Positions 1-10,600 are shown, numbered from the stretch's first letter. The stretch: DNA of 15,819 nucleotides from Chloroflexota bacterium (GCA_013695575.1 JACDAF010000132.1:1-15819); one strand, 5' to 3'. A program made the numbers and translations. The notes: generated from the sequence alone by a model not told the origin.

Positions 1-665
1 CCGGTCGCGGCTCGCTCTCGGGGCTCCTGCCGTACGGCGACGCGAACGCGATCGTCGTCGACATGGCGCGCGAGGTGCTGCCGATCGTGCGGGAGACCCC
101 GGTGCTCGCCGGCGTCTGCGGCACCGATCCGTTCCGGCTGATGGACGTCTTTCTCGACGAGCTCGCGCGGATCGGCTTCAGCGGCGTCCAGAACTTCCCC
201 ACCGTCGGGCTCTTCGACGGCACGATCCGCCAGAACCTGGAGGAAACGGGGATGGGGTACGGGCTCGAGGTCGACATGATCCGCCTCGCACACGAGAAAG
301 ACCTCCTCACCGCCCCGTACGTCTTCACGGTCGACGAGGCCGTCGCGATGGCAGACGCGGGCGCGGACGTGCTAGTCCCCCACATGGGGCTCACTACCGG
401 CGGCTCGATCGGTGCCGAGACTGCGAAGACGCTCGACGACTGCATCCCGCTCATCCAGGCGATGCACGACGCCGCGCGAGAGGTGTCGCCGGAGATCATC
501 GTGCTCTGCCACGGCGGCCCGATCGCAGAGCCGGACGACGCTGCCTACGTGATCGCGCGCACGGAGGGGATCGTCGGCTTCTTCGGCGCCTCGTCGATGG
601 AGCGCCTCCCGACCGAGACCGCGATGACCGAGAACGTGCGCCGCTTCAAGTCTATTTCCGTGTAG
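1..665 (+). CDS. Phosphoenolpyruvate hydrolase-family TIM-barrel protein (5' end outside window)
   Basis: The frame is open from base 3 to the TAG at 663-665, so the window holds the C-terminal ~220 residues and the true start lies upstream; the ATG at 63 is internal. The fragment opens with GRGSLSGLLPYGDAN and contains LAGVCGTDPF, GFSGVQNFPTVGL and the glycine-rich PHMGLTTGGSIGA, which I recognise from the family named phosphoenolpyruvate hydrolase (older name: TIM-barrel signal transduction protein, often beside a Tm-1-like ATP-binding protein). The fold is a (beta/alpha)8 barrel, cytosolic, with no signal or membrane segment. The physiological reaction is not well established for most members, so the name is a family label. 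A cupin and an alpha/beta hydrolase follow on the same strand, suggesting a small catabolic cluster. Family assignment is confident; substrate is unknown. Confidence 0.82.
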   Translation, partial: GRGSLSGLLPYGDANAIVVDMAREVLPIVRETPVLAGVCGTDPFRLMDVFLDELARIGFSGVQNFPTVGLFDGTIRQNLEETGMGYGLEVDMIRLAHEKDLLTAPYVFTVDEAVAMADAGADVLVPHMGLTTGGSIGAETAKTLDDCIPLIQAMHDAAREVSPEIIVLCHGGPIAEPDDAAYVIARTEGIVGFFGASSMERLPTETAMTENVRRFKSISV

Positions 666-708
666 GGGCGAGATACATTTCGCCCTCCGCCAGCCAAAGG
701 AGAGCGCC

Positions 709-1107
709 ATGGCCAGCCGTTTCGTGATGAAGGACGAGGTCGAGACCACGAGCTTCGACTGGGGGAGTGCCGGCATGCGCGGCGCACCCACGAACACGGG
801 GTGCGAGAGCTACGTGGTGATGGACGTCGAGCTCGCGCCGGGCTTCGCCCACGCGTTCCACAAGCACCCGGAGCAGGACGAGATGATCATCGTCAAGGAG
901 GGCCGCATCGTGCAGTGGCTCGACGACGACAAGACGGAGCTGGGTCCGGGCGACTCGGTGCACATCGACCGCGACGTCGTCCACGGGTCGTACAACGACT
1001 CTGACGAGCCTGCCCACCTCCAGGTCGTGCTCGCCCCGGCGTACGGCGAGGGCGGCTACACGGCGGTCGACGTCTCGGGCGAGGAGCCCTGGGCGTCGAA
1101 GCGCTGA
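709..1107 (+). CDS. Small single-domain cupin protein
   Basis: A 132-residue protein with one cupin domain. Motif 1 is present with G45, H51, H53, E58 and G65 in the standard spacing (HKHPEQDE), and motif 2 as LGPGD followed by H92 and N96. The three histidines and one glutamate form the usual metal site, so metal binding is likely. There is no DNA-binding or second domain. The start is supported by a strong Shine-Dalgarno (AAAGGAGA at 696-703) six bases before the ATG, one of the few good ribosome sites in this window. It lies 43 bp after the TIM-barrel gene and 4 bp before the alpha/beta hydrolase, so the last two are probably translated together. Small cupins act as dioxygenases, isomerases or sugar/ligand-binding proteins; the sequence does not decide which. 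Confidence 0.85.
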   Translation: MASRFVMKDEVETTSFDWGSAGMRGAPTNTGCESYVVMDVELAPGFAHAFHKHPEQDEMIIVKEGRIVQWLDDDKTELGPGDSVHIDRDVVHGSYNDSDEPAHLQVVLAPAYGEGGYTAVDVSGEEPWASKR

Positions 1108-1111
1108 GCCG

Positions 1112-1798
1112 ATGGCTGTCCTGAACACACAGGTGTGGGGTGAGCCGGGGGCGAGCCCGGTCGTTTGTCTCCATGGCGTCACCGGTCACTCGAGGCGGTT
1201 CCGGCGGCTGGCCGAGCGATTGCCCGGCCACCGGGTGATCGCAGTCGACCTCCGCGAGACTGCCGACAGCCTCGACGTGGGCGCGGCGACCTGGGTCGGC
1301 CACAGCTTCGGCGGCCGGCTCGTCGCCCACCTCGCCGAGCGCAACCCGGACCGTGTCGAGCGGGCGATCCTGCTAGACCCGGCGATGCATATCGACCCCG
1401 CGGTTGCGAGCGAGCGCGCCGCGGGTCTACGCAACGACGTGTCGTTCGCCTCGCCCGATGAGGCAATCGACGCCCGTCTCGCGGACGGGAGCCTCGTCTC
1501 GACACCGCGGGAGATGCTCGAGGAGGAGGCCGAGGCGCACCTCGAGCGGGGCGACGATGGCCGGTATCGCTGGCGGTACTCGCCAACGGCGGTGATCGTC
1601 GCGTGGAGCGAGATGGCGATGCCCGCGCCGCCCTGGCCCGCGTGCGAGACCCTCGTCGTCGTCGGCGCCCAGTCGTGGATCCCGCTCGCCGTCCCGCGCC
1701 TGCCGCACCTTCGCTCGCTGCCCGTGCCCGGGGGCCACAGCGTCCTCTGGGACGACTTCGAGCTCGTCGCGGACGAGGTCGTGGAGTTCTTGCGCTAG
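1112..1798 (+). CDS. Alpha/beta-fold hydrolase, short cap/helix region
   Basis: A 228-residue serine hydrolase. The oxyanion-hole strand ends in LHGVTGH (HG at 21-22), the nucleophile elbow is GHSFGG with S65, and the catalytic histidine is H209 in PGGHSVLWDD. The acid is unclear: the usual Asp position after strand 7 reads VVGAQSWIP. Only about 14 residues separate strand 4 (VIAVDLR) from the elbow, where typical members have 35-40 with a GxGxS segment, so an in-frame loss of about 25 residues is likely (inference). There is no signal peptide. The ATG follows the cupin stop by 4 bp with no Shine-Dalgarno, consistent with translational coupling. Substrate unknown: esterase, lactonase or C-C hydrolase activities all occur in the family. 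Whether this shortened form is active is open. Confidence 0.82.
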   Translation: MAVLNTQVWGEPGASPVVCLHGVTGHSRRFRRLAERLPGHRVIAVDLRETADSLDVGAATWVGHSFGGRLVAHLAERNPDRVERAILLDPAMHIDPAVASERAAGLRNDVSFASPDEAIDARLADGSLVSTPREMLEEEAEAHLERGDDGRYRWRYSPTAVIVAWSEMAMPAPPWPACETLVVVGAQSWIPLAVPRLPHLRSLPVPGGHSVLWDDFELVADEVVEFLR

Positions 1799-1813
1799 AC
1801 GTGCCGGCGAACG

Positions 1814-3367
<1,554 letters not shown>

Positions 3368-3377
3368 CCGCGCCCGT

Positions 3378-3383
3378 ATCCTA
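3378..3383 (-). promoter_or_regulatory. Possible -10 element for malate synthase
   Basis: TAGGAT on the minus strand, 4/6 to consensus, overlapping the TetR stop codon and ending 10 bases before the malate synthase ATG, which would give a leader of about 3 nt. No convincing -35 was found. It would let aceB be transcribed separately from the upstream ABC/TetR operon. Confidence 0.3.
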
Positions 3384-3998
3384 GCCGCGCCGGACCGGAG
3401 CGCGCGTCCGGATCTTGGGCAGGTCGTCGCCGAAGTACCGCTGCACGGTCGGACCGGCGAGCGACGCGAGCTCGTCTGCCGTCGCCGAGGCGAAGGGCTC
3501 GAGCCGCAGGACGTAGCGCAGGAGCGCGAGCCCGAGCAGCTGGCTCGCCACCAGCCCGGCGCGTAGCGCCGGCCGGTCGACGCCGAGCGCGCCGGCGAGC
3601 TTTCCGAAGACCTCGCGACTCACGAACGAGCGCATGAGCTCTGCGGCCGTCTCATCCGCGACGACCGTGCGGAGCAGGCCTCGCAGCGGCGCACCTTCGG
3701 GCGAGTCCCAGATCGTGACGAAGAACCGCACCGTGCGTTCGCCGACGCCCGCGCGGCCCGGCGCCGCAAGCGCCTCGATGAGGCGCGCGGGGTCGTACGG
3801 AATGCGCATCGCCGCCAGGAACACGCCGTGCTTCGAGCCGAAGTAATGGCGTACGAGCGCCGGATCAACGCGCGCGTCAGCGGCGATGCCGCGGAGCGTC
3901 GCGCGATCGTATCCGGACCGTGCGAAGTGCTCGCGCGCTGCACCGAGGATCTGTTCCCGGCTGCCACTGCGGCCGGGACGACGGCCGACTGGCGGCAT
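3381..3998 (-). CDS. TetR/AcrR-family transcriptional repressor
   Basis: A 205-residue regulator. The N-terminal TetR DNA-binding domain covers about residues 12-60, with the recognition region DPALVRHYFGSKHGVF; the rest is a helical ligand-binding and dimerisation domain resembling the group typified by mycobacterial Rv1219c, which controls a neighbouring ABC efflux pump (family resemblance by eye). It is the third gene behind the ABC ATPase and permease, with a 9-bp gap. A 20-bp inverted repeat over the -10 of that operon (5785-5804) is the obvious candidate operator, implying autorepression relieved by a pump substrate. The ATG has no Shine-Dalgarno; TAGGCT ends 6 bases upstream, so a minor internal leaderless start is possible. 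Class is confident, ligand unknown. Confidence 0.9.
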   Translation of the reverse strand: MPPVGRRPGRSGSREQILGAAREHFARSGYDRATLRGIAADARVDPALVRHYFGSKHGVFLAAMRIPYDPARLIEALAAPGRAGVGERTVRFFVTIWDSPEGAPLRGLLRTVVADETAAELMRSFVSREVFGKLAGALGVDRPALRAGLVASQLLGLALLRYVLRLEPFASATADELASLAGPTVQRYFGDDLPKIRTRAPVRRG

Positions 3999-4007
3999 CT
4001 GGCTAGC

Positions 4008-5063
4008 CTAGGCGACCTCGCGGCGGATCGATGCGATCGCGCCACCCACCGTCAGCACACCGAAGAGCGCGATGACCCCGAGGTCGCGCAACACGAGGGG
4101 ATCGTCGAGCGGATAGCCCTTCACCATCACGGCGCGCAGCGCCTCCGTCGCGTAGGTGAGCGGGAGGACCGCAGCGATCGGCCGCAGCAGGTCGGGCAGC
4201 TGGTCGACGGGCACCAGGAGTCCTCCGAGGAAGGCTTGAGGCACGACCACCAGTGGGATGAACTGGATCGCCTGCAGCTCGTTGCGCGCGAACGCCGAGA
4301 CGAGCAGGCCCAGCGCGACCGAGACGATCACGAGCGCGGCCTCCACGACGAAGATAGCGACCAGGCTGCCACGGTACGAGACGCCGAGGACGAAGACGGT
4401 GAACGAGACGAGGATGGCGGCCTGCACGAGCGCGAAGAACGTGAAGCCGACGAGGTAGCCGAGGACGAGCTCGCCGCGCCGGAGCGGTGAGGCCATGAGC
4501 CGCTCGAGCGTGCCGCTGGACCGTTCGCGGAGGAACGACACCGTGGAGAGCAGAAAGATGAAGAAGAAGGCGAAGAAGGCGATGACCACGGGAGCGAGCG
4601 CGTCGAGGAGGGTGAAGTCCGCGCCGCCGTAGAGGTACTCGATCCGCGGCGACACTGCCGCGCTCGGACCCAGCTCGCGCAGGGCTCCCTGCAGCGATGC
4701 CGCGACGCCGCCCGTCCGGAGCGGATCGGAGCCCTCGAGGAGCACCGTCACGCCCCCGGGTCCGACAGTGAGGAGCGCGTCGGCGGTGCCGGCGCGCAGC
4801 GCCGCGAGGCCCTCCGCGTAGCTCGCTTCACGTGCCTCCACGCCCGCCGTGGCGTCGAGCATCGCGGCGACCCTCGCTGCCGCGACGCTCCGGTCGCTCG
4901 CGACGACGGCACGCGCGACCGTCTGCGCGCTCGTGCCCCAGAGTGCGCCGACCAGGGACATCACGATGATCGGCGCGACGACGAGGAGCCCGATCGAGCG
5001 GTGGTCGCGCCGGAACTGAGCGACGATGCGCCGCGCGACCGCCGCGACCCGACGCGCGCTCAC
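4008..5063 (-). CDS. ABC-2-type transporter permease
   Basis: A 351-residue membrane subunit. One transmembrane helix near the N-terminus (about 24-44) is followed by a ~110-residue extracytoplasmic domain, then about five helices: roughly 155-180, 199-225, 230-256, 263-285 and 325-345. The segment between the last two contains FLGGLLVPVDQLP, typical of ABC-2 permeases of drug, lipid or polysaccharide exporters. Start is GTG at 5063, overlapping the ATPase stop by four bases (GTGA), so synthesis of the two subunits is coupled. With a single ATPase and single permease gene the exporter is probably built from two of each. The adjacent TetR gene suggests an efflux role, but the cargo cannot be read from the sequence. 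Confidence 0.92.
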   Translation of the reverse strand: MSARRVAAVARRIVAQFRRDHRSIGLLVVAPIIVMSLVGALWGTSAQTVARAVVASDRSVAAARVAAMLDATAGVEAREASYAEGLAALRAGTADALLTVGPGGVTVLLEGSDPLRTGGVAASLQGALRELGPSAAVSPRIEYLYGGADFTLLDALAPVVIAFFAFFFIFLLSTVSFLRERSSGTLERLMASPLRRGELVLGYLVGFTFFALVQAAILVSFTVFVLGVSYRGSLVAIFVVEAALVIVSVALGLLVSAFARNELQAIQFIPLVVVPQAFLGGLLVPVDQLPDLLRPIAAVLPLTYATEALRAVMVKGYPLDDPLVLRDLGVIALFGVLTVGGAIASIRREVA

Positions 5064-5779
5064 GCGCTTGCCTCCGCCAGCCTGACGAACGCGCTCTCGA
5101 GGTCGCTCGCGCCGGCTCGCGCGGTGAGCTCCGCGGCGGTTCCCTCCGCGATGACGACGCCGGCGCGGATGAGCCCGAGCCGGTCGCAGCGCGCGGCCTC
5201 GTCCATGACGTGGCTGGAGACGAGGATCGTGACGCCACGGCCCGCGAGGGCGCGGAAGTGGTCCCAGAAGTCGCGCCGCAGCAGCGGATCGACGCCGACC
5301 GTCGGCTCGTCGAGGAGCAGGAGCCGCGGCTCGTGGAGGAGCGCCGCCGCGAGCGAGACGCGCGTCCGCATCCCTCCCGAGAGCGTGCTCACGATGGCGC
5401 GCCTGCGGTCCTCGAGGTCGACGGTCCCGAGCGCTTCGCTGATGGCGCGTTCCGTGTCGCGTCGGCCTTGGAGCGCGCAGAAGAAGCGCAGGTTCTCCTC
5501 GACGGTGAGCTCGCCGTAGAGCGCGGCCGCCTGGGTCATGTAGCCGATGAGCCCGGCCGCGACCGCCTGGCCGGGCGCCCGTCCGAACACCGAGACCTTC
5601 CCAGCCTCCGGGCGGACGAGACCGGCCAGCGCGCGGATGAAGGTCGTTTTGCCCGAGCCGTTCGGGCCGAGGAGACCGACGATCTCGCCCTCGCGGACCG
5701 TGAGGTCAAGGCCGCGGAGCGCCTCCACCGCACCGAAGCGCTTGCGCACGCCCTGCGCGAAGATCGCCAGCCCGTCCAC
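5060..5779 (-). CDS. ABC transporter ATP-binding protein
   Basis: A 239-residue nucleotide-binding subunit with every functional motif: Walker A GPNGSGKT (38-45), Q-loop Q83 in YMTQ, signature LSGGM (133-137), Walker B LLLLDEP with E158 as catalytic base, D-loop, and switch H190 in SSHVMDEA. It hydrolyses ATP to drive the permease encoded directly after it, and resembles the drug/daunorubicin-type exporters. The start is GTG at 5779: the TAGAAT -10 ends exactly six bases upstream and there is no ribosome site, so the mRNA probably begins at the start codon. It heads the ATPase-permease-TetR operon and is divergent from the membrane EEP gene, with the operator palindrome between them. Confidence 0.95.
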   Translation of the reverse strand: MDGLAIFAQGVRKRFGAVEALRGLDLTVREGEIVGLLGPNGSGKTTFIRALAGLVRPEAGKVSVFGRAPGQAVAAGLIGYMTQAAALYGELTVEENLRFFCALQGRRDTERAISEALGTVDLEDRRRAIVSTLSGGMRTRVSLAAALLHEPRLLLLDEPTVGVDPLLRRDFWDHFRALAGRGVTILVSSHVMDEAARCDRLGLIRAGVVIAEGTAAELTARAGASDLESAFVRLAEASA

Positions 5780-5784
5780 GGCTG

Positions 5785-5804
5785 AATTCTACACGTGTGG
5801 AATT
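5785..5804. promoter_or_regulatory. Probable TetR operator (20-bp inverted repeat)
   Basis: AATTCTACACGTGTGGAATT is a near-perfect inverted repeat: 9 of 10 mirrored positions are complementary, the exception being 5790/5799 (T opposite G), with the centre at ACACGTGT. It contains the ATPase -10 hexamer and lies 40 bp before the likely start of the divergent EEP gene. The length, symmetry, position and presence of a TetR gene at the end of this operon make it the expected repressor site; bound repressor would block RNA polymerase. AT-rich arms stand out in a ~70% GC region. Confidence 0.7.
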
Positions 5805-5815
5805 GTGTCCGTCAA
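5786..5815 (-). promoter_or_regulatory. Sigma-70-type promoter of the ABC/TetR operon
   Basis: Minus-strand TTGACG (5815-5810, 5/6 to the -35 consensus), an 18-bp spacer, and TAGAAT (5791-5786, 5/6 to the -10 consensus), followed by six bases and the GTG of the ATPase. The predicted transcription start coincides with the start codon, indicating a leaderless mRNA. The operator palindrome covers the -10 and most of the spacer. This is the strongest promoter seen in the window. Confidence 0.75.
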
Positions 5816-5830
5816 CGGCTCGCGCGCTCG

Positions 5831-5836
5831 TATCCT
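5831..5836 (+). promoter_or_regulatory. Possible -10 element for the membrane EEP gene
   Basis: TATCCT, 4/6 to consensus, ends exactly six bases before the GTG at 5843, the same spacing as at the ABC ATPase, suggesting a leaderless transcript starting at that codon. No clear -35 at 16-18 bp. It supports 5843 over the in-frame GTG at 5795, which lies inside the operator palindrome. Confidence 0.4.
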
Positions 5837-5842
5837 TCCCGC

Positions 5843-7675
5843 GTGCTCGGGGAGGTCGCCTTCGCGCTTCTCGGCACCCTTTTCCTGTTGACGGGTCTGA
5901 GGACCTTCCTCGCGTCGCTGTACCAGCTCCTGTTCGGCACCATCCCGAACAACACGATCGGCGCCATCGCCGTCGCCATATTCGCGGCGGCTGCGCTGGC
6001 GCCACTCGCCGCCCGCCTGTACGGGCCGCGGCGCGCCATCGGGTTCACGGCCTTGGCGCTTGGCGTGGCGACCGTCCTCGCGACGCTGTCGCGGTTCGCG
6101 TGGCTCGATCTGCTCTTCAGCGTTGTCGCGGTCGTGGCGGGGTCGTGGTGGCTCGCGCTGCTCCACGCGTCACGCCCCGGTGGACGGCCGTCCCCCCTCA
6201 GCGTCGCGGTGCCGCTCGCACTCGTGACCGACTTTGCGCTGCGGCACGCCTTCCGGACGGTCCCGATCGTGGACTTGCCGCTCGGCGTGGCCGTCCCGCT
6301 GGTGCTCGCAGTCGCGCTCGTGTTCCTCGCCGCGGGCCTCGCGACCATCGCGGATGAGCGCACCTGGACGGGTCCAGGCATCGCTGGCGCGCTCGCGCTG
6401 GTGGCCCTGCCGCCGCTCCTCATGGTGGGCGAGACCGGCGCGACGAACGCCGCGCAGGTCGCCCTTGCCGGGGGTCTCGGCTTCGGGCCCGAGCCGGCCC
6501 GCGCCACGCAGATCGGCGCCGTGGCGGTCGGCGCGGGACTCGGCGCCGGCGCGGTGCTCCTCTCCCGCGATATCCCACGCCGCCCGTTCGCGGCCGCCGC
6601 ACTGCTCGGCGGGGCCGCGCTCATGTGGCTGCACGTGCCGATCCTGTCGGTCGCCGGGGGCGCGGCGTTCGCCTGCGGGCTCCTCATGGCGTCATCGGCC
6701 CTGCTGGCGCCGACCGTTCCCGCGCGCGGCGCGCTCGCGACGGCGATCCCGCTCGCCTTCGGGTGGATCCTCTTCGTCGCCATCGGGTTCGCGTACCACG
6801 CGCTCTACGCGACGCCGGCGCTGTGGGTCGCGACCGCCGGAGTGGCGCTCCTGCTCCTCGCCGCTCCCACGGCGCAGGGTCCGCGCATCGGCACCGGCGC
6901 CGCGGCGCTCGTCGCCGCCCTCGCCGTGGTCGTCCCGATCGTCGCCCTGCTGCCCTTCCGCCCGCCCGTGGAGGCCCCGGAGCAGGCATCCTTCCGCCTC
7001 ATGACCTACAACGTGCATCAGGGCTTCGATGCGAGAGGGATACCCTCGCTCGATGCGCTCACGGAGACCATCGCGCGGGAGTCGCCCGACGTGCTCGTGC
7101 TGCAGGAGGTCGTGCGCGGGTGGGTGATCGACGAGCAGCACGACGTGTTGAGCGTGCTCGCGGAGCGGCTCGGCATGCAGTACGTCTGGCAGGGAAACAT
7201 CGGAGATCTGTACGGGAACGCGATCCTGAGCCGGATGCCGATGACGGACGTCCGCCGCGCCTCGTACGCGAAGGAGCCGGCAGTTCGACACCAGCAGCGC
7301 GGAGCGCTCATGGCGCGCATCTCGGGCGTTCTCGTCATCGTCACGCATCTGGACGAGCACGCCGACGACGTCCGCCAGCGTCAGGTCCGCGAGCTGCTCG
7401 GCGCGTGGGATGCGGCGTCTCCCGCGGTCATCGCCGGCGATCTCAACGCATCGCCCGACTCGGTCGAGATGGACCTGCTCGCGCAGTCCGGCTTCAGCGA
7501 CCTCGCCCTGCAGGCGGGCGCGAACGAGGCGACGTTCCCGTCGGGGAAGCCGGAGTTCCGCATCGACTACGTCTGGGGTATCGGCGTGTCCGGCTCGCAG
7601 GCGCATACCGTGGTCTCCACCGCGTCGGACCACCGCGCTGTCGTGGTGAACGTGACGAAGGTGAGCGGCCGCTAG
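5843..7675 (+). CDS. Polytopic membrane protein with C-terminal endonuclease/exonuclease/phosphatase domain
   Basis: About 610 residues. The first ~370 form some 11-13 hydrophobic helices rich in Ala, Leu and Val; from about 385 comes a complete EEP-fold domain: MTYNVHQG (N390), VLQEV (E422, metal ligand), GNAILSRMP, THLDEH, GDLNAS (D533), IDYVW and the catalytic SDH (D596, H597). The domain hydrolyses phosphodiester bonds in nucleic acids, phosphoinositides or sphingolipids elsewhere; here it is held at the membrane, so a lipid or extracytoplasmic substrate is plausible but unproven. I chose the GTG at 5843: it opens directly into the first helix and has a -10-like TATCCT six bases before it. 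The upstream GTG at 5795 would add 16 polar residues and lies inside the operator. The next gene, dnaE, starts one base after the stop. Confidence 0.85.
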   Translation: MLGEVAFALLGTLFLLTGLRTFLASLYQLLFGTIPNNTIGAIAVAIFAAAALAPLAARLYGPRRAIGFTALALGVATVLATLSRFAWLDLLFSVVAVVAGSWWLALLHASRPGGRPSPLSVAVPLALVTDFALRHAFRTVPIVDLPLGVAVPLVLAVALVFLAAGLATIADERTWTGPGIAGALALVALPPLLMVGETGATNAAQVALAGGLGFGPEPARATQIGAVAVGAGLGAGAVLLSRDIPRRPFAAAALLGGAALMWLHVPILSVAGGAAFACGLLMASSALLAPTVPARGALATAIPLAFGWILFVAIGFAYHALYATPALWVATAGVALLLLAAPTAQGPRIGTGAAALVAALAVVVPIVALLPFRPPVEAPEQASFRLMTYNVHQGFDARGIPSLDALTETIARESPDVLVLQEVVRGWVIDEQHDVLSVLAERLGMQYVWQGNIGDLYGNAILSRMPMTDVRRASYAKEPAVRHQQRGALMARISGVLVIVTHLDEHADDVRQRQVRELLGAWDAASPAVIAGDLNASPDSVEMDLLAQSGFSDLALQAGANEATFPSGKPEFRIDYVWGIGVSGSQAHTVVSTASDHRAVVVNVTKVSGR

Positions 7676-7676
7676 A

Positions 7677-10600
7677 TTGAGCAGCTTCGTCCACCTGCAC
7701 ACCCACAGCGAGTACAGCCTCCTCGACGGACTGTCGCGCCTGCGCGGCCTCGTCGGCCGTACGAAAGAGCTCGGGATGCCCGCGCTGGCCCTCACCGACC
7801 ACGGAGCGCTCTACGGGGCGATCGACTTTTACCACGCCGCCAGGGCGGCGGGCATCAAGCCGATCGTCGGTGTCGAGACGTACATCGCCCGGAAGGACCG
7901 CTTCGATCGCGACTCGCGCTCTGAGGGCCACGGGCGGCCATTCCACCTCGTGCTCCTCGCGCGCAGCTTCACCGGCTACCAGAACCTCGTGCGACTCGTC
8001 ACCGCCGCGCATCTCGAGGGCTACTACTACCGCCCGCGAATGGACAAGGCTCTCCTGCGCGAGCACTCCGAGGGCTTGATCGCGCTGTCGGCCTGCCTGC
8101 AGGGTGAGATCGCGCGCGCGATCCAGGACGATGGCATCGAGGCGGCCGTCGCCGTTGCGAACGAGCACCGCGAGATCTTCGGCGAAGGGAACTACTTCCT
8201 CGAGCTGATGGATCACGGCCTACCCGAGCAGCGCACGGTCATCGACGGCATCCGCGAGGTGTCGCGGCGGACCGCCATCCCCCTCGTCGTCACGAACGAT
8301 TCGCACTACGTGGGCGCGGAGGATGCGGAGGCGCAGGACATCATGGTCTGCATCCAGTCGGGCAAGACGGTGGATCAGCCCGACCGCCTGAAGATGATCG
8401 ATCACCCAGAGCTCTACCTGAAGTCGCCCGCGGAGATGGCGGCGATGTTCCCGCGCGACGGTGCCGCGCTCGAGCAGACGCTCGCGATCGCGGAGCGGTG
8501 CGACCTCGTGCTGCCGAGCGAGCTGCGGCTGCCGCACTTCGAGGTGCCAGGCGGGAGGACACCCGAGGAGCATCTCCGCGCGATGACCCTCGAGGGGGCG
8601 CGCACGAAGTACGGGCCGCTCACGCCCGCGCTGGCGGAGCGCATCGACCGGGAGCTCGCGGTCATCGCCAAGACTGGCTACTCGGCGTACATCCTCATCG
8701 TCCAGGACTTCATCCGGTTCGCGCAGGAGCGCGGCATCCTGACCGCGGTCCGCGGCTCCGCGGGCGGGAGCCTCGTGAACTACGCGATCGGGCTCACCGA
8801 CATCGATCCCATCCGCTACGGGCTCATCTTCGACAGGTTCCTCAATCTCGAGCGGTACACGCAGCCCGACATCGACGTCGACTTCATGGACACGCGCCGC
8901 GACGAGGTGATCGCGTACGTCACGCGGAAGTACGGCGCCGACCGGGTGGCGCAGGTCGTCACGTTCAACACGATGCTCGCGCGCGCTGCCGTCCGCGACA
9001 CGGCGCGCGTGCTGGGCATGCCGTACGCGGACGCGGATCGCGTCGCGAAGGTGATCCCCACCGGTCCCGGTGCGCCGCCTCTGGCGGAGTCGCGCCGGAT
9101 CGTGCGCGAGCTCCAGGAGCTCGAGGCCGACCCGCGCGTCGAGCGGCTGCTCGACCTGGCCGAGCGCGTCGAGGGCCTGGTGCGCTCGACCGGCACGCAC
9201 GCGGCCGGCGTGGTCATCACGCGCGACAAGCTGACGGATCTGGTGCCGCTGGAGCGCTCCAAGGGAAAGGCCGACGCGATCCAGACGCAATACGAGGACA
9301 AGCAGCTCGAGAAGCTCGGGTTCCTGAAGTTCGACTTTCTGGGGCTCTCGAACCTCACCATCCTTGAGCACGCGCTGCGGCTGATCCGGGAGCAGCGCGG
9401 CATCGAGATCAAGCGCGAGGAGATCCCGCTCGACGACGCCAGGACCTTCGCGCTCCTCTCGTCAGGCGAGACGACGGGGCTGTTCCAGCTCGAGTCGGCC
9501 GGGATGCGCCGCCACATCCGGGACCTCAGGCCCGACCGCGTCGAGGACGTGATGGCCATGGTCGCGCTCTTCCGGCCGGGACCGATGGACTACATCCCCT
9601 CCTACATCCGCAGGAAGCACGGCCAGGAGCCGGTCACCTACGCCCACCCCGCGCTCGAGCCGGTGCTCCGCGACACGTATGGCGTCATGGTCTATCAGGA
9701 GGACGTCATGGCCGTGACGCAGGCGCTCGCCGGCTTCACGCTCGGCGAGGCCGACGTCCTCTGCTACACGATCCGCAAGAAGATCCGCGAGAAGCTGGAC
9801 GCGCAGAAGGAGCGGTTCGTCCGAAAGGCGCTGGAGCGCGGGGTCTCACGGGACGTTGTGGACACCGTCTGGCGCGACTTTGAGCCGTTCGCGCAGTACG
9901 GGTTCAACCGGGCGCACGCGGCGATCTACGGGAGGATCGCGTACCACACCGCGTACCTGAAGGCGAACTACACGGCTGAGTACATGACCGCGGTGCTGTC
10001 GTCGGATATGGGCAACGCGGAGAAGATCGCCATCGCCATCGCGGAGTGCCGCCGGATGGGCATCACCGTGCGGCCGCCCGACGTGAATCACTCGCGCTTC
10101 GACTTCGTCGTTGCAGGCAGCGAGATGCGCTTCGGCCTGGGCGCGATCAAGAACGTCGGTGAAGGTTCCGTCGAGAACATCGTGCAGGCGCGGGAGGCGG
10201 GCGGGCCGTTCCGTTCGCTCGACGATCTCTGCGCGCGGATCGATCTGCAGCGCAACAACAAGCGCGTGCTCGAGTCGCTCATCAGATCGGGTGCGTGCGA
10301 TGCCTTTGGCCCGCGCCAAGCGCAGCTCAACGCGCTGGATGGCGTGCTCGCCACCGCGCAGCGCGAGCAGAAGGACCGGGCCTCGGGGCAGGTGAGCCTC
10401 TTCGACCTGGGCACCGCAGCACCGAGCAGCGTGGCCGCCGAGGGGCCCGAGGCGTCACGCAAGGACCTGCTCGCGTGGGAGAAAGAGCTCCTCGGCATCT
10501 ACATCTCCGAGCACCCGCTGCAGGAGGTCTCGGCGCAGCTGGGCGACGTCGTCACCGCGTATCTCGCCGAGCTCAAAGAGGTCGGCGACGATGTCGTCAT

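Noticed and set aside
666..685. Hairpin GGGCGA-N8-TCGCCC between the TIM-barrel and cupin genes as a terminator
   Set aside because: The stem is only 6 bp with some inner pairs and no T-run follows; a -10-like TACATT inside it is equally weak. Not enough to call.
5795..5842. GTG at 5795 as start of the membrane EEP gene
   Set aside because: It lies in the centre of the operator palindrome and upstream of the likely -10; the GTG at 5843 begins directly at the first membrane helix.
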